64,000 nucleotides of DNA from Gallaecimonas pentaromativorans (GTDB taxonomy: Bacteria > Pseudomonadota > Gammaproteobacteria > Enterobacterales > Gallaecimonadaceae): contig NZ_RJUL01000002.1 of NCBI RefSeq assembly GCF_003751625.1, positions 62,001 through 126,000 of the forward strand. The letters run 5' to 3'. The notes under the pieces were generated by a model. The model searched no databases. It saw nothing but the letters and a program-made list of their open reading frames with translations, and was not told where the DNA came from. Within the stretch, counting starts at the first letter, position 1. Each line of letters begins with the position of its first letter. The position numbers and the translations under genes were made by a program. Of this stretch, positions 8,294 through 17,599 are shown piece by piece.

Positions 8294-9953
8294 ATTCCTT
8301 TTCCTTGAGATTGGCCCAGTAATCCCGGACCGTCTGCTTCATCTCCCTGGCCAGCATCATGATGCCAAAGAGGTTGGGTAGCGCCATCAATACGATGGCC
8401 ACCGCCGCCAGGTTCCACACCAAGGTGGTGTCGCTGACCGCCGCCCATAAGAAGCCGAAGGCATACACCACCCGGTACGGCATCACCCACTTGTAGCCCA
8501 CCAGGTAGATGATGGCCCGGTCACCATAGTAGGACCAGGCAATGGAGGTTGAGAACGCAAACAACAGCAGGCCGATGGAGACAATGTATTGGCCGTAGTC
8601 CCCAAAGTAGCCCTTGGTAAAGGCCTTGGTGGTGAGCTGCGCCGAGTGCACCAGGGATTTACCGATGACATTGACGTCCGGGTCGACAATGGCCCCTTTG
8701 CTGATATCCAACAGGCCAGTGTAAGGATGGCCCCCCACCCGAAAACGCACGTCTTCGCCCACGGAGCGGGCGTTCAGCACGGTGATGGGGTCACCGCCAA
8801 CCACCTTGCCCTCTTCCACTTTCACGGCGCCGTTAAAGACTTTCACGTCGCTGGGTTTGTCGTTGAGGTAGGCGTAGAGCTGCTTGACGTCGGTGTCGTT
8901 TTTATCGGAGTAATGGCCGGCAACGATGGTCATGTCGGCGCGTTCGAACTTGTTCTCGAACTTCTCGGTCCAGACCCCGGAGCAGAGGATCACCATACCG
9001 GTGAGGGTACAGATGATGATGGTGTCGATGAAGGGCTCAAGGATGGACACCATGCCTTCAGACACCGGCTCGTCGGCACGGGCCGAGGCGTGGGCAATGG
9101 GCGCCGAGCCCTGCCCTGCTTCGTTGGAAAAGAGGCCCCGGTTTACCCCGCGGTTAAAGGCGTAGGCAAAGCTCGCCCCCAAGAAGCCCCCGGCCGCGGC
9201 GGCGCCGGTAAAGGCGTCGCTTATCACCGATTTAAAGGACGGCCAGAGGTTGTCGATGTTCATGGCGATAACCGACAGCGCTCCCAGCACGTAGAACACC
9301 GCCATAAAGGGCACCACCTTGGAGGTGACCTTGGCAATGCGGTGAATGCCGCCGAGGATAACCATGGCCAGCAAAATGGCCAGCACCGAGCCGGTGATAA
9401 TGGGCTTGATGCCGAAGGTGGCCTCCATACCTTGGGCAATGTTGTTGCTCTGAGGCAAGTTGCCGGTACCGAAAGAGCTGATCACGGTAGCGATGGCGAA
9501 GATCACCGCCAGCCATTTCATGTTCAGGCGTTTGTCCATGTAGTACATGGGGCCGCCGGCCATGGTGCCGTCCGGGGCGCGGTCACGGTATTTGTGGGAC
9601 AGGGTCACTTCCACAAACTTGGTGGTCATACCCAAAAAGGCGGTCATCCACATCCAAAACAGCGCCGCCGGGCCACCGAGGAAAATGGCAAAGGCGACAC
9701 CGCCGATATTACCGGTACCAACGGTGCCGGAAAGCGCGGTAGACAGGGCTTGAAAGTGGGAGGTGTCTCCCTTCATGTGGGAGTGATCGTACTTGCCGGT
9801 AACCACCCGCCAGGCTTGGCGGAAATAACGAATTTGCGGGAAACCAAGATAGAGCGTGAAGAAGAGGCCAACGCCCAACAGGACGTAAGGGAACCAGGCT
9901 GAGCTGCCCAGGAAGCTGTCGAGGACGAGCAGCCAGTTATTGAATGCTTCCAT
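8292..9953 (-). CDS. Sodium/alanine (AGCS family) symporter with large insertion
   Basis: Inner-membrane amino-acid:cation symporter, 553 residues, about 11 membrane segments. AGCS blocks are '[21 protein letters not shown]', '[17 protein letters not shown]', 'GGPMYYM' and '[15 protein letters not shown]'. It is roughly 80-100 residues longer than a typical AGCS protein because of a hydrophilic stretch (about 335-430, '[21 protein letters not shown]' onward) before the last membrane helices. ATG at 9953 preferred; a TTG six codons upstream is possible. Alanine, glycine or a related amino acid is the likely substrate; not determined. Confidence 0.9.
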   Translation of the reverse strand: MEAFNNWLLVLDSFLGSSAWFPYVLLGVGLFFTLYLGFPQIRYFRQAWRVVTGKYDHSHMKGDTSHFQALSTALSGTVGTGNIGGVAFAIFLGGPAALFWMWMTAFLGMTTKFVEVTLSHKYRDRAPDGTMAGGPMYYMDKRLNMKWLAVIFAIATVISSFGTGNLPQSNNIAQGMEATFGIKPIITGSVLAILLAMVILGGIHRIAKVTSKVVPFMAVFYVLGALSVIAMNIDNLWPSFKSVISDAFTGAAAAGGFLGASFAYAFNRGVNRGLFSNEAGQGSAPIAHASARADEPVSEGMVSILEPFIDTIIICTLTGMVILCSGVWTEKFENKFERADMTIVAGHYSDKNDTDVKQLYAYLNDKPSDVKVFNGAVKVEEGKVVGGDPITVLNARSVGEDVRFRVGGHPYTGLLDISKGAIVDPDVNVIGKSLVHSAQLTTKAFTKGYFGDYGQYIVSIGLLLFAFSTSIAWSYYGDRAIIYLVGYKWVMPYRVVYAFGFLWAAVSDTTLVWNLAAVAIVLMALPNLFGIMMLAREMKQTVRDYWANLKEKE

Positions 9954-10027
9954 GGATAAAGGGGGCTCCAAATCGTTTTTATAATGAAGCCCTTACCCTG
10001 ACACAGCAACAGCTCTTTAACAAGAAC

Positions 10028-10052
10028 AAGGGCCGCTCACGCGGCCCCTTTT
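10028..10052 (-). terminator. Hairpin after the M14 carboxypeptidase
   Basis: GGGCCGC/GCGGCCC stem just after the carboxypeptidase stop. The T-run on the minus strand is poor, so it is a weaker terminator candidate than the others here. Confidence 0.55.
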
Positions 10053-10059
10053 ATCGCAA

Positions 10060-11181
10060 TTATTTGAGGTGTCTCCAAAGTGCGGTGAGCACGTCTTCAC
10101 CCAGTTGCTGAGCCCGGCTCGGCGACCAGCCGTAGTCGGCGTCGGGCAGGTCGGCGTTGTCCTTGAACGGCATCTCAAGGGTGTAGGCCAGGGCGCCAAA
10201 ACGCTCGGCTACCCAGTTGGTGCACACCGTCATGTTGGCCTCGCCTGGGGCGTCGATGTCGTAGCCATATTGGGTCTGAAATTCCGGGGTTACGCTCAGC
10301 AGCGCTTCTTTAAAGCTGTCTTGGGCGGCTTTAAGATCGTCGTTAAAGCTGGGGGTCCCTTCGGAGCCTGCCAGGAAGTTATAAGGCAGGCCTTCGTCGC
10401 CATGCACATCCAGGCACAGGTCCAGGCCCTTCTCTTCCATGGCTTTTCGCACCAAGAACACCTCGGGGCTTTGCGCCATGGAGGGGTTTTGCCATTCGCG
10501 GTTGAGGTTCACCCCCACGGCGTTGGTGCGCAGGTGGCCCCGCACGCTGCCGTCCGGGTTCATGTTGGGCACCAGGTAGAAGACGTTGTCGTTAAGCAGG
10601 GCCCGGGCCACGCCGTCTTCGTCGTCCAGCAGGCGGCCGATGAAGCCTTCCATAAACCACTCGGCCATGGTTTCGCCGGGGTGTTGGCGGGCAATGACCC
10701 AGATCTTGCGCTTGGTGGCGGCTTCATCGCCCACCACCAGCATGGTCATCTCGCGGCCATCGAGGGTTTCGCCCAGGTGCACCGGGGTGCAATCAAGGCT
10801 TTGCTGGGAGCCCGCAATCAAATCCTGATGGCGCTCCCAAGAATAGGGCGCGAAGTAGGCGTAATAGCACACCGGCTCTTCGTGAAAGTGGCGGATGGTC
10901 AGGTTCTGGCCGTCAAACTCGGTGGGGACCCGAAACCAGGTCTGGCGGTCGTAGGATGCCACCGCCTGATAGCCTTCCCAGCCTTTGGGGGCATAGGCCG
11001 CGCCACCGGCGTTGGTGATCTTCATGACATATTGCTGATCGCGCTCGCCGTGCAGGCGAAAGTGAAACCACTGGTAAAAATCGGATTGGTGGTCCTTGTG
11101 GATGGCCAGCTGGATATCGTCGCAGCTGTCGGCCTTCAGCACCTGGATGTTACCGCTGTCAAAACCGGCGGAGATATGCAT
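10060..11181 (-). CDS. M14 family zinc carboxypeptidase (cytosolic carboxypeptidase-like)
   Basis: 373-residue peptidase without a signal peptide. The N-terminal beta domain (about 1-125, 'GNIQVLKA', 'FHFRLHG', 'ITNAG', 'YYAYFAPYSW') is followed by the M14 catalytic domain: 'RQHPGETMAEWFMEGF' supplies the zinc-binding His and Glu, 'NMNPDGSVRGHLRTNAVGVNLNREW' the substrate-binding Arg/Asn block, 'DVHGDE' the third ligand, and 'YTLEMPF' the catalytic Glu. This is the AGBL/CCP-like subgroup found in many gammaproteobacteria; its natural peptide substrate is unknown. Confidence 0.9.
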   Translation of the reverse strand: MHISAGFDSGNIQVLKADSCDDIQLAIHKDHQSDFYQWFHFRLHGERDQQYVMKITNAGGAAYAPKGWEGYQAVASYDRQTWFRVPTEFDGQNLTIRHFHEEPVCYYAYFAPYSWERHQDLIAGSQQSLDCTPVHLGETLDGREMTMLVVGDEAATKRKIWVIARQHPGETMAEWFMEGFIGRLLDDEDGVARALLNDNVFYLVPNMNPDGSVRGHLRTNAVGVNLNREWQNPSMAQSPEVFLVRKAMEEKGLDLCLDVHGDEGLPYNFLAGSEGTPSFNDDLKAAQDSFKEALLSVTPEFQTQYGYDIDAPGEANMTVCTNWVAERFGALAYTLEMPFKDNADLPDADYGWSPSRAQQLGEDVLTALWRHLK

Positions 11182-11234
11182 GTTCTCGGGTCCTTCTTGG
11201 TGAGGATAAGGGGTAAGCTTAACACGCCAAGGCA

Positions 11235-11262
11235 CAAAAAAAGGCGCCGCAAGGCGCCTTTG
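11235..11262 (-). terminator. Intrinsic terminator after the long GAPDH
   Basis: AAGGCGCC/GGCGCCTT hairpin with a long T-run on the minus strand. Confidence 0.88.
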
Positions 11263-11278
11263 ATGACCCAACTGCCTA

Positions 11279-12715
11279 TTAACGCGGCAGGCTGGGGTAG
11301 TAAAGACCGGCCATGTCCTGGGCCACACGCACCACCTGGCAGGAGTAACCGAATTCGTTGTCGTACCACACGTACAGCACGATGTGGTTTTCCTGGGCCA
11401 AGGTGGCCTGGGAGTCCACCACGCCGGCGTAACGGGAGCCGACGAGGTCGCTTGAGACGATTTCGGTAGACGTGGTGAAATCGATTTGGTCACGCAGGTC
11501 GCTGAACAGGGAAGTCTCGCTCAGGTAGCTGTTCACTTCTTCACGGCTGACATTGTCCTTCAAGGTCAGGTTCAAAATCGCCATGGACACGTTGGGGGTC
11601 GGTACGCGGATGGCGTTGCCGGTCAGCTTGCCCTTGAGCTCAGGCAGAGCCTTGGCTACCGCCTTGGCGGCGCCGGTGCTGGTGAGCACCATGTTCAGCG
11701 GGGCGCTGCGGCCACGGCGCTCAGCCTTGTGGTAGTTGTCAATCAGGTTCTGATCGTTGGTGTAGGAGTGCACGGTTTCAACGTGGCCGTACTCGATGCC
11801 GTACTTGTCGTTGATGGCTTTGAGCACCGGGGTAATGGCGTTGGTGGTGCAGGAGGCGGCAGAGATGATTTTGTCTTCGGCCAGAATCATGTCGTTGTTG
11901 ACGCCGTAGACGATGTTTTTCACGTCGCCGCCGGAGGGCGCGGTCAGCAGCACCTTGCCAGCGCCTTTGGCTTCCAGGTGACGACCCAGTTGGTCGTCTT
12001 TGAAGACACCAGTGTTGTCGATAACCAGGGCGTCTTCGATGCCGTACTGGGTGTAATCGATGTCTTCGGGCTGGTTGGCGTAAATCACCTTGATGTAGCA
12101 ACCGTTGGCGACGATGGCAGAGGCTTCTTCGTCCACCCAGATGGAGCCATTGAAAGGCCCGTGGATGGAGTCGCGGCGCAGCAGGCTGGCGCGCTTTTGC
12201 AGGTCGCCGTCTTTACCGCCACGTACCACCACGGCGCGCAGGCGCAGTTTGTTCTGGGGACCGGTGCGCTCAATCAGCAGGCGCGCCAGCAGGCGGCCGA
12301 TACGGCCAAAGCCGTACAGCACCACGTCTTTGGGCTTCATGTTGTCGTCGTGGTCGACGATATCGCTCAGCTCTTCGCGCAAGAAGGCGTCAACAGACTT
12401 GTCGCCGTGGTTTTTCAGGTAGTTCACCGCCAGCTTGCCGATGTCGATACGGGCCGGGGCCAACTTCATGTTGGACAGGGCTTCCACCAGCGGGAAACAC
12501 TCACGCAGGCGCAATTTTTCGCCTTCAAACTGACGCACCAGGCGGTGGGCCTTGATGATCTCGATGGTAGAAGCGTTGAGCAACGGTTTACCGTATACCA
12601 CCAGCTCTACGCCGTAATTGCGGTACAGACGGCCGATCAGCGGTTGCATCTGTTCTGCCAGTTCCTGACGCTCTTGCCAGCTTTTCAAATAGATATCCGG
12701 TTGCGTGTTGCTCAT
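11279..12715 (-). CDS. Long-form glyceraldehyde-3-phosphate dehydrogenase
   Basis: 478-residue GAPDH-like enzyme. A helical N-terminal extension of about 125 residues ('YLKSWQERQELAEQMQPLIGRLYRNYGVE') precedes the NAD-binding fold ('LYGFGRIGRLLARLL') and the catalytic domain with the active-site Cys in 'SAASCTTNAITP' and 'HSYTNDQNLIDNYHKAERRGRSA'. It belongs with the long GAPDH class seen in Pseudomonas and Shewanella beside normal gapA; its direction (glycolytic or gluconeogenic) cannot be told from sequence. Divergent from the DUF2989 lipoprotein gene. Confidence 0.9.
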   Translation of the reverse strand: MSNTQPDIYLKSWQERQELAEQMQPLIGRLYRNYGVELVVYGKPLLNASTIEIIKAHRLVRQFEGEKLRLRECFPLVEALSNMKLAPARIDIGKLAVNYLKNHGDKSVDAFLREELSDIVDHDDNMKPKDVVLYGFGRIGRLLARLLIERTGPQNKLRLRAVVVRGGKDGDLQKRASLLRRDSIHGPFNGSIWVDEEASAIVANGCYIKVIYANQPEDIDYTQYGIEDALVIDNTGVFKDDQLGRHLEAKGAGKVLLTAPSGGDVKNIVYGVNNDMILAEDKIISAASCTTNAITPVLKAINDKYGIEYGHVETVHSYTNDQNLIDNYHKAERRGRSAPLNMVLTSTGAAKAVAKALPELKGKLTGNAIRVPTPNVSMAILNLTLKDNVSREEVNSYLSETSLFSDLRDQIDFTTSTEIVSSDLVGSRYAGVVDSQATLAQENHIVLYVWYDNEFGYSCQVVRVAQDMAGLYYPSLPR

Positions 12716-12933
12716 GGGGTTTCCTTTTGTTTCACGTCGTGGGCGCCGATTTGGTCGCTTACATCTTGTAGGGGCCTGCGGAATTTCTTGGTGGTCCCGT
12801 CAGGCGGTCGCAATTTTACCCAAGGGCAATCGCTTTCGCCACACAATGTGCGAGCACCGACAGTTTTGGTATTGTCAGCCTTAACCTGCGTTGCCAAACT
12901 GACTTCCACGAAAACAACAAAAGAAGGGCGTTC

Positions 12934-13800
12934 ATGAAAAAGTTGCTGTGCTTGGTCCCCCTTACCTTGCTTGTCGCCTGTAAAAGTGAACCCTCTTTGC
13001 AGGAGATCTGCACCGACTACCCAGCACTGTGCGCCCGGCTCAATACCGACGGCTGGTGCCGCAACGAACGCTCCGAGCTTATCCGCCAGCGCTATGATGT
13101 CAGCCAGTTAACCGCAGATCCTGGCTACCAGGGCTACCGCTTGCTGCTCGATACCGAGGCCTACCGCGACTGCATGGCCAAGGCCTCAGGGGTGGTGCAC
13201 AAGAACCTCAAAGAGCGGCAAAGCGCCCGGGGCGAGGCCTATATCGAGTCGTTAAAAGATCTCAAAGCCTTGCAAGAGCAATACAAAGGCAGCCAGGACC
13301 CCCACCTTCTTTATTACCGCTTTACCCGATTTGAAGACGAACACGCCCTGAAATTGTTCCTGCTCTTGGAAGGCACCGGCGCTTTTAACACCCTGGAACT
13401 CAAAACCATGTTGGCTGGCTACTACGCCAAAAGCGACAGGGAAAAGACCTTCAGATTACTGATAGAGGGCCTGGCCCTGCCCCGGGAGTCGAGCACCATC
13501 AACCCGGAGATCTTCCAAACCCTGGCCACCTTATCGATGCAGAGTTTTCGCTACCAGGACGCCTACCTTTGGACCCGCATTGCCCAGCGTCATGGCGTGG
13601 CTATTGACCCGCGCAACCTGGAGCAATATCTGAAGAATGACGAAAAACGCATGACCGAGCTTGATGCTCTGGCCGAAGGGGTGGACGAGGCCATCAGCGA
13701 AAACCGCTTTGACCCCAAGATGGCCGAGCTGGACCCGCAGCCCGGCCAGGATAAGGCAAGTGTTAGCTCAGCGGCTCAAAGCTCAGCGCTACCGAATTAA
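12934..13800 (+). CDS. DUF2989 family lipoprotein
   Basis: 288 residues with a lipoprotein signal '[16 protein letters not shown]' (Cys16 after LLVA). The mature part begins '[34 protein letters not shown]', the Cys-rich start typical of DUF2989, then helical repeats similar to tetratricopeptide or Sel1-type helices. Function unknown; expected at the periplasmic face of a membrane. The 3' end overlaps the convergent msrB gene by 38 bases, so the Ser/Ala-rich tail is encoded opposite the end of msrB. Confidence 0.85.
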   Translation: MKKLLCLVPLTLLVACKSEPSLQEICTDYPALCARLNTDGWCRNERSELIRQRYDVSQLTADPGYQGYRLLLDTEAYRDCMAKASGVVHKNLKERQSARGEAYIESLKDLKALQEQYKGSQDPHLLYYRFTRFEDEHALKLFLLLEGTGAFNTLELKTMLAGYYAKSDREKTFRLLIEGLALPRESSTINPEIFQTLATLSMQSFRYQDAYLWTRIAQRHGVAIDPRNLEQYLKNDEKRMTELDALAEGVDEAISENRFDPKMAELDPQPGQDKASVSSAAQSSALPN

Positions 13801-14143
13801 GGCAATAGCGCTGCCCGGTGGGGGCAGGGCCGTCGTCAAACACATGGCCCAGATGGGCATCGCAGTTACCGCAACGGATCTCGGTTCTTATCATGCCGTG
13901 GCTGGTGTCCTTGAGGTAGCGCACCGCCCCGCTCGATACCGCTTCAAAAAACGACGGCCAACCACAGCCGGCATCAAACTTGGTTTCCGACATAAACAGG
14001 GCTTGTCCGCATACCACGCAGTGATAAACCCCTGGTCTATCCTCATGCAGGTACTCGCCGGTAAAGGGTCTTTCAGTCGCACCTTGCTGGGTGACCGCTT
14101 CAGCGGCGGCGCTCAGAGGGCCTTTCCAACCTTCTTTGCTCAT
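13763..14143 (-). CDS. msrB: Peptide-methionine (R)-S-oxide reductase
   Basis: 126-residue SelR-domain enzyme that repairs the R-form of methionine sulfoxide. Both zinc-binding CxxC pairs are present ('[11 protein letters not shown]' and '[13 protein letters not shown]'), as are '[11 protein letters not shown]' and the catalytic Cys of '[11 protein letters not shown]'. Single-domain cytoplasmic form without MsrA fusion. Convergent, overlapping 3' end with the DUF2989 gene; divergent from gapA. Confidence 0.95.
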   Translation of the reverse strand: MSKEGWKGPLSAAAEAVTQQGATERPFTGEYLHEDRPGVYHCVVCGQALFMSETKFDAGCGWPSFFEAVSSGAVRYLKDTSHGMIRTEIRCGNCDAHLGHVFDDGPAPTGQRYCLNSVALSFEPLS

Positions 14144-14201
14144 AAAACACTCCGTTTATGTAATTTGTTTTCATAAAGACCGGCTTTGTGGCGGATAGGA
14201 C

Positions 14202-14229
14202 TTGATAACTGCCGGCCTTTCTGTAAATT
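14202..14229 (+). promoter_or_regulatory. Sigma70-type promoter of gapA
   Basis: TTGATA and TAAATT separated by 16 bases, about 43 bases before the gapA ATG, in the msrB-gapA divergent gap. Confidence 0.55.
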
Positions 14230-14271
14230 TACTACCAATTTCTTTCAGCAATAGCAGATAAGGACACTATC

Positions 14272-15276
14272 ATGCGGGTTGCCATTAACGGTTATGGTCG
14301 TATCGGTCGCAACATCCTGCGCGCACTTTTCGAATCCGAGAAAAGCTATGACATCGACATCGTTGCCATCAACGATCTGGGCGATGCTGCCATCAATGCT
14401 CACCTGACCCAGTACGACACCATTCACGGCCGCTTTAACGCCAAGGTCAGCCACGACGAAAAAGCGCTGTACATCAACGACAAAGCCATTGCCATTTACA
14501 GCGAGCGTGACCCGTCCAAACTGCCCTGGGGCGAGCTTGGCATTGACATCGTGTTCGAGTGTACCGGCCTTTTCACCACCGGTGAAAGCGCCAAGGCGCA
14601 CCTTGGAGCCGGCGCCAAGAAGGTCTTGATCTCCGCCCCTGGCAAGAACGTGGATGCCACCGTGGTCTATGGCGTCAACCATGACGTGTTGACCAAGGAC
14701 ATGACCATTGTTTCCAATGCGTCCTGTACCACCAACTGTCTGGCGCCCATCGCCAAGCCCCTGAACGATACCCTGGGTATCGAAAGCGGCCTGATGACCA
14801 CCATTCACTCCTACACCAACGATCAGCGCCTGACCGACGTGTACCACTCGGACTTGCACCGTGCCCGCGCCGCCGCGCTCAACATGATCCCCACCAAAAC
14901 CGGCGCTGCCGCCGCGGTGGGCCTGGTGGTTCCGGCCCTCAAAGGCAAAGTGGACGGTATGGCGGTACGGGTACCCACTGCCAACGTCTCTTTGGTGGAT
15001 CTGACCTTCACCGCCGGTCGCGACACCAGCATCGAAGAAGTGAACGCCATCCTCAGCGAAGCGGCCAGCCATGGCGCGCTGTCCGAAGTGCTGGCCATCA
15101 ACACCGCACCGCTGGTGTCCATGGACTTCAACCACGTGGCCTTTTCATCCAACTTTGACGCCACCCAAACCCGGGTACAGGGCCGCCTGGTCAAGGTGAT
15201 GAGCTGGTACGACAACGAGTGGGGTTTCTCCAACCGGATGCTCGATACCGCCACGGCCATGATGGCCGCCAAGTAA
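14272..15276 (+). CDS. gapA: Glyceraldehyde-3-phosphate dehydrogenase, type I
   Basis: 334 residues, the standard tetrameric NAD-dependent glycolytic enzyme. '[21 protein letters not shown]' is the Rossmann start, '[12 protein letters not shown]' holds the catalytic Cys, '[31 protein letters not shown]' is the conserved substrate-binding block, and '[13 protein letters not shown]' closes the protein. ATG start after 'ataaggacac'. Monogenic, ended by a bidirectional terminator. It could be Epd-like, but the block around Cys fits GAPDH. Confidence 0.92.
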   Translation: MRVAINGYGRIGRNILRALFESEKSYDIDIVAINDLGDAAINAHLTQYDTIHGRFNAKVSHDEKALYINDKAIAIYSERDPSKLPWGELGIDIVFECTGLFTTGESAKAHLGAGAKKVLISAPGKNVDATVVYGVNHDVLTKDMTIVSNASCTTNCLAPIAKPLNDTLGIESGLMTTIHSYTNDQRLTDVYHSDLHRARAAALNMIPTKTGAAAAVGLVVPALKGKVDGMAVRVPTANVSLVDLTFTAGRDTSIEEVNAILSEAASHGALSEVLAINTAPLVSMDFNHVAFSSNFDATQTRVQGRLVKVMSWYDNEWGFSNRMLDTATAMMAAK

Positions 15277-15306
15277 AAATGAAATGGGGCCAACGGGCCC
15301 CATTTT
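15276..15306. terminator. Bidirectional terminator between gapA and the GGDEF-EAL gene
   Basis: AATGGGGCC/GGCCCCATT stem with A-run on one side and T-run on the other, in the convergent gap. Confidence 0.88.
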
Positions 15307-17411
15307 CAATGCTCGGCCAATAACGCCGAGGCCGGTAGCGATTGGCTCTGCCACTCATCCAAAAAAGCTTCAAACTCTTCCGCTGCCAGGGCTTTTGAGC
15401 ACAAATACCCTTGGTACTGCTCCCCTTGCAGGCTACGGATAAAGTCCAGCTGCTCGCGGGTTTCTACCCCTTCTGCCACCACATCCAATTGCAGGCTATG
15501 GGCCAGGGCAATCACTGCCTGAACGATGGCGGCGTCCTGGGCATCGCGCATCACCCCGGCGGTAAAGGAGCGGTCAATCTTGAGCCGGTCGATGGGGAAG
15601 CGTTTGAGCTGGGCCAGGTTGGAATAGCCGGTGCCAAAATCGTCGATGGAGATCAAAATGCCCAGCCGCCTCAGTTCAAGCAAAATGCCACGCGCCCGGT
15701 CGGGGTTTTGCATAACCGCACTTTCGGTCAGCTCCAGCTCCAAAAAGCGCGGGTCAAGGCCGGTTTCATCCAGCACCCTTTTCACCATGTCCACAAAATC
15801 GTGCTGGTTAAGCTGCACCGGCGACAGGTTCACCGCTACCGGCACCGTAATGCGCCCTTCGGCATGCCAGCGGGCGGTTTGAATGCAAGCGGTGCGCAGC
15901 ACCCATTCACCCAAGGGCAAAATAAGGCCGGTGTCTTCGGCCAGAGGAATGATTTTATCTGGCGAGACTGTGCCAAGCTCTTCGTCATGCCAGCGCAGTA
16001 GCGCCTCAAGGCCGGTCAGGGCATCGTCGCTGGTGGCAATCTTGGGTTGGTAGGCAAGGCTCAAACCGCCCTCCTCCAGCGCCAGGCGAAGGCGCCGCTC
16101 CAGCACGTTGCGCTTCTCCGCCATCGAGACCATACCGGCTTCGAAAAATTGAAAGTTATTGCGTCCACCAGCCTTGGCGTAGTACATGGCGGCATCGGCG
16201 TGGATCATCAGCTCGTGGGCGTCAGCGCCGTTCTCCGGGTAACAGCTGACACCGACGCTCGAAGAGATGCGCACTTCGTTGCCTTCCAGTTCAAAGGCGG
16301 TGGCCATGGCCTCGACGATGCGAGCAGCAATGCCCACACATTGCACCTTGTCGGTACCGGGCGGGGTTAGCACCATAAATTCGTCCCCGCCGACCCGGGC
16401 GATGAGGTCGTCTTCGCGCAGGGCTTCTCTCAGCCGAGTGGCCGCCGCCTTGATAAGGCTGTCGCCGACGTGGTGGCCAAGGGAGTCGTTGACGTTTTTA
16501 AAGCGGTCCAGGTCGACGAAAAACACCGAGAACGGCAGCAAATGGCGCTTGGCGCGGCGCAGCACCGTATCGAGGTGCTCTTCAAACAACAGCCGATTAG
16601 GCAGGCGGGTCAGCGGATCGCGCAGCACCATGGATTTAAGCTCGTCATTGGCTTGCTGCAAGGAGGCGGCCATGCGCGCGTGGTGAGAGGCCAGGTGCGC
16701 GTCGTAAACCGAGAGGATAAGGCTGGTCACCATGATGCAGCCGGCCACCAGGGCAATGGTGATAGACAACTGCGCCGGCGCCATGGCACTGGCGCCAATG
16801 CCCATGCTGTGGGGCGACATGTTGGCCGCCGCCATGCCGGTGTAGTGCATGCCACAAATGGCAATGCCCATCACCACGGCTGCCGCCAGGCGATACCAAA
16901 ACGGGGTGCGCCGGCTCAGGTCATTGAGACGAAACGCCAGCCACAGCGCCGCGATAGAGGCGCTGATGGCAATCACCACCGACAGCGAGAAAAGCGCCGG
17001 ATCGTAGCTGATGGCAGGCTCCATTTTCATGGCGGCCATGCCCAGATAATGCATCACGCAGATGCCGGTGCCCATGGCGAGGCCCCCGCCTCCCAAGCGC
17101 AGCCAGTTGAGGCGGCCGAGGCTGACAATCTTAAGGGCGAGCGCCGACGAGAGCACCGAGGCCACCATCGACACCAAGGTCATGGTGAGGTCGTAGCCCA
17201 TTCTCACCGGCAGGGTCAGGGCCAGCATGCCGATAAAGTGCATGGCCCAAATACCGGTGCCCATGGCAAAAGCGCCGCCCCAAAGCCACAGCCTGCGGGC
17301 CAGACCTTTGCTGGCACGTACCCGGCCTGCAAGATCAAGCGCCGTATAGGAAGCCATCATGGCCACAACAAAGGACAGAGCTACCAGTGCCCAGTCATAA
17401 GAACCCTGCAT
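15306..17411 (-). CDS. MHYT-GGDEF-EAL cyclic di-GMP signalling protein
   Basis: 701 residues, three modules. Residues about 1-235 form a seven-helix MHYT sensor with 'MHFIGMLAL', 'MHYLGMAAM' and 'MHYTGMAAA', proposed to bind copper and sense gases. A GGDEF domain follows (about 255-425) with an intact 'RVGGDEFMVL' active site, and then an EAL domain (about 435-690) with 'EALLRW', 'ELELTESAVM' and 'DDFGTGYSNL'. Both catalytic signatures are intact, so it could make and break c-di-GMP. Inner-membrane location; convergent with gapA. Confidence 0.93.
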   Translation of the reverse strand: MQGSYDWALVALSFVVAMMASYTALDLAGRVRASKGLARRLWLWGGAFAMGTGIWAMHFIGMLALTLPVRMGYDLTMTLVSMVASVLSSALALKIVSLGRLNWLRLGGGGLAMGTGICVMHYLGMAAMKMEPAISYDPALFSLSVVIAISASIAALWLAFRLNDLSRRTPFWYRLAAAVVMGIAICGMHYTGMAAANMSPHSMGIGASAMAPAQLSITIALVAGCIMVTSLILSVYDAHLASHHARMAASLQQANDELKSMVLRDPLTRLPNRLLFEEHLDTVLRRAKRHLLPFSVFFVDLDRFKNVNDSLGHHVGDSLIKAAATRLREALREDDLIARVGGDEFMVLTPPGTDKVQCVGIAARIVEAMATAFELEGNEVRISSSVGVSCYPENGADAHELMIHADAAMYYAKAGGRNNFQFFEAGMVSMAEKRNVLERRLRLALEEGGLSLAYQPKIATSDDALTGLEALLRWHDEELGTVSPDKIIPLAEDTGLILPLGEWVLRTACIQTARWHAEGRITVPVAVNLSPVQLNQHDFVDMVKRVLDETGLDPRFLELELTESAVMQNPDRARGILLELRRLGILISIDDFGTGYSNLAQLKRFPIDRLKIDRSFTAGVMRDAQDAAIVQAVIALAHSLQLDVVAEGVETREQLDFIRSLQGEQYQGYLCSKALAAEEFEAFLDEWQSQSLPASALLAEH

Positions 17412-17599
17412 CTCAGTGATTCGCCTAATGTTTTTAATAAGAAAGGGCGGATATTGTTACAGTCCGCCTAACCTGGGTACAACCACTATCGTGGCTTAAA
17501 AGACGCCGTTGTGACCTCAAAGACATTCGCACGGTAGCCGTTCATGACATTTATGGGGTGAAGCACTTAAAATGGCCTTTTCGCGCCAAGATGCCACTC

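Noticed and set aside
8589-9902. Long plus-strand frame opposite the AGCS symporter
   Set aside because: Antisense shadow of a GC-rich gene; its His/Gly/Val-rich composition is typical of such shadows and the minus-strand gene is clear.
10069-11469. Long plus-strand frame opposite the M14 carboxypeptidase and GAPDH end
   Set aside because: Antisense shadow crossing two genes and a terminator; no family resemblance.
12712-12909. Minus-strand 65-codon frame in the gap between the long GAPDH and the DUF2989 gene
   Set aside because: Lies in the divergent promoter region, has no good ribosome site and no recognisable motif.
11486-12937. Plus-strand frame opposite the long GAPDH
   Set aside because: Antisense shadow rich in Val, Gly and His; the GAPDH on the other strand has complete active-site motifs.
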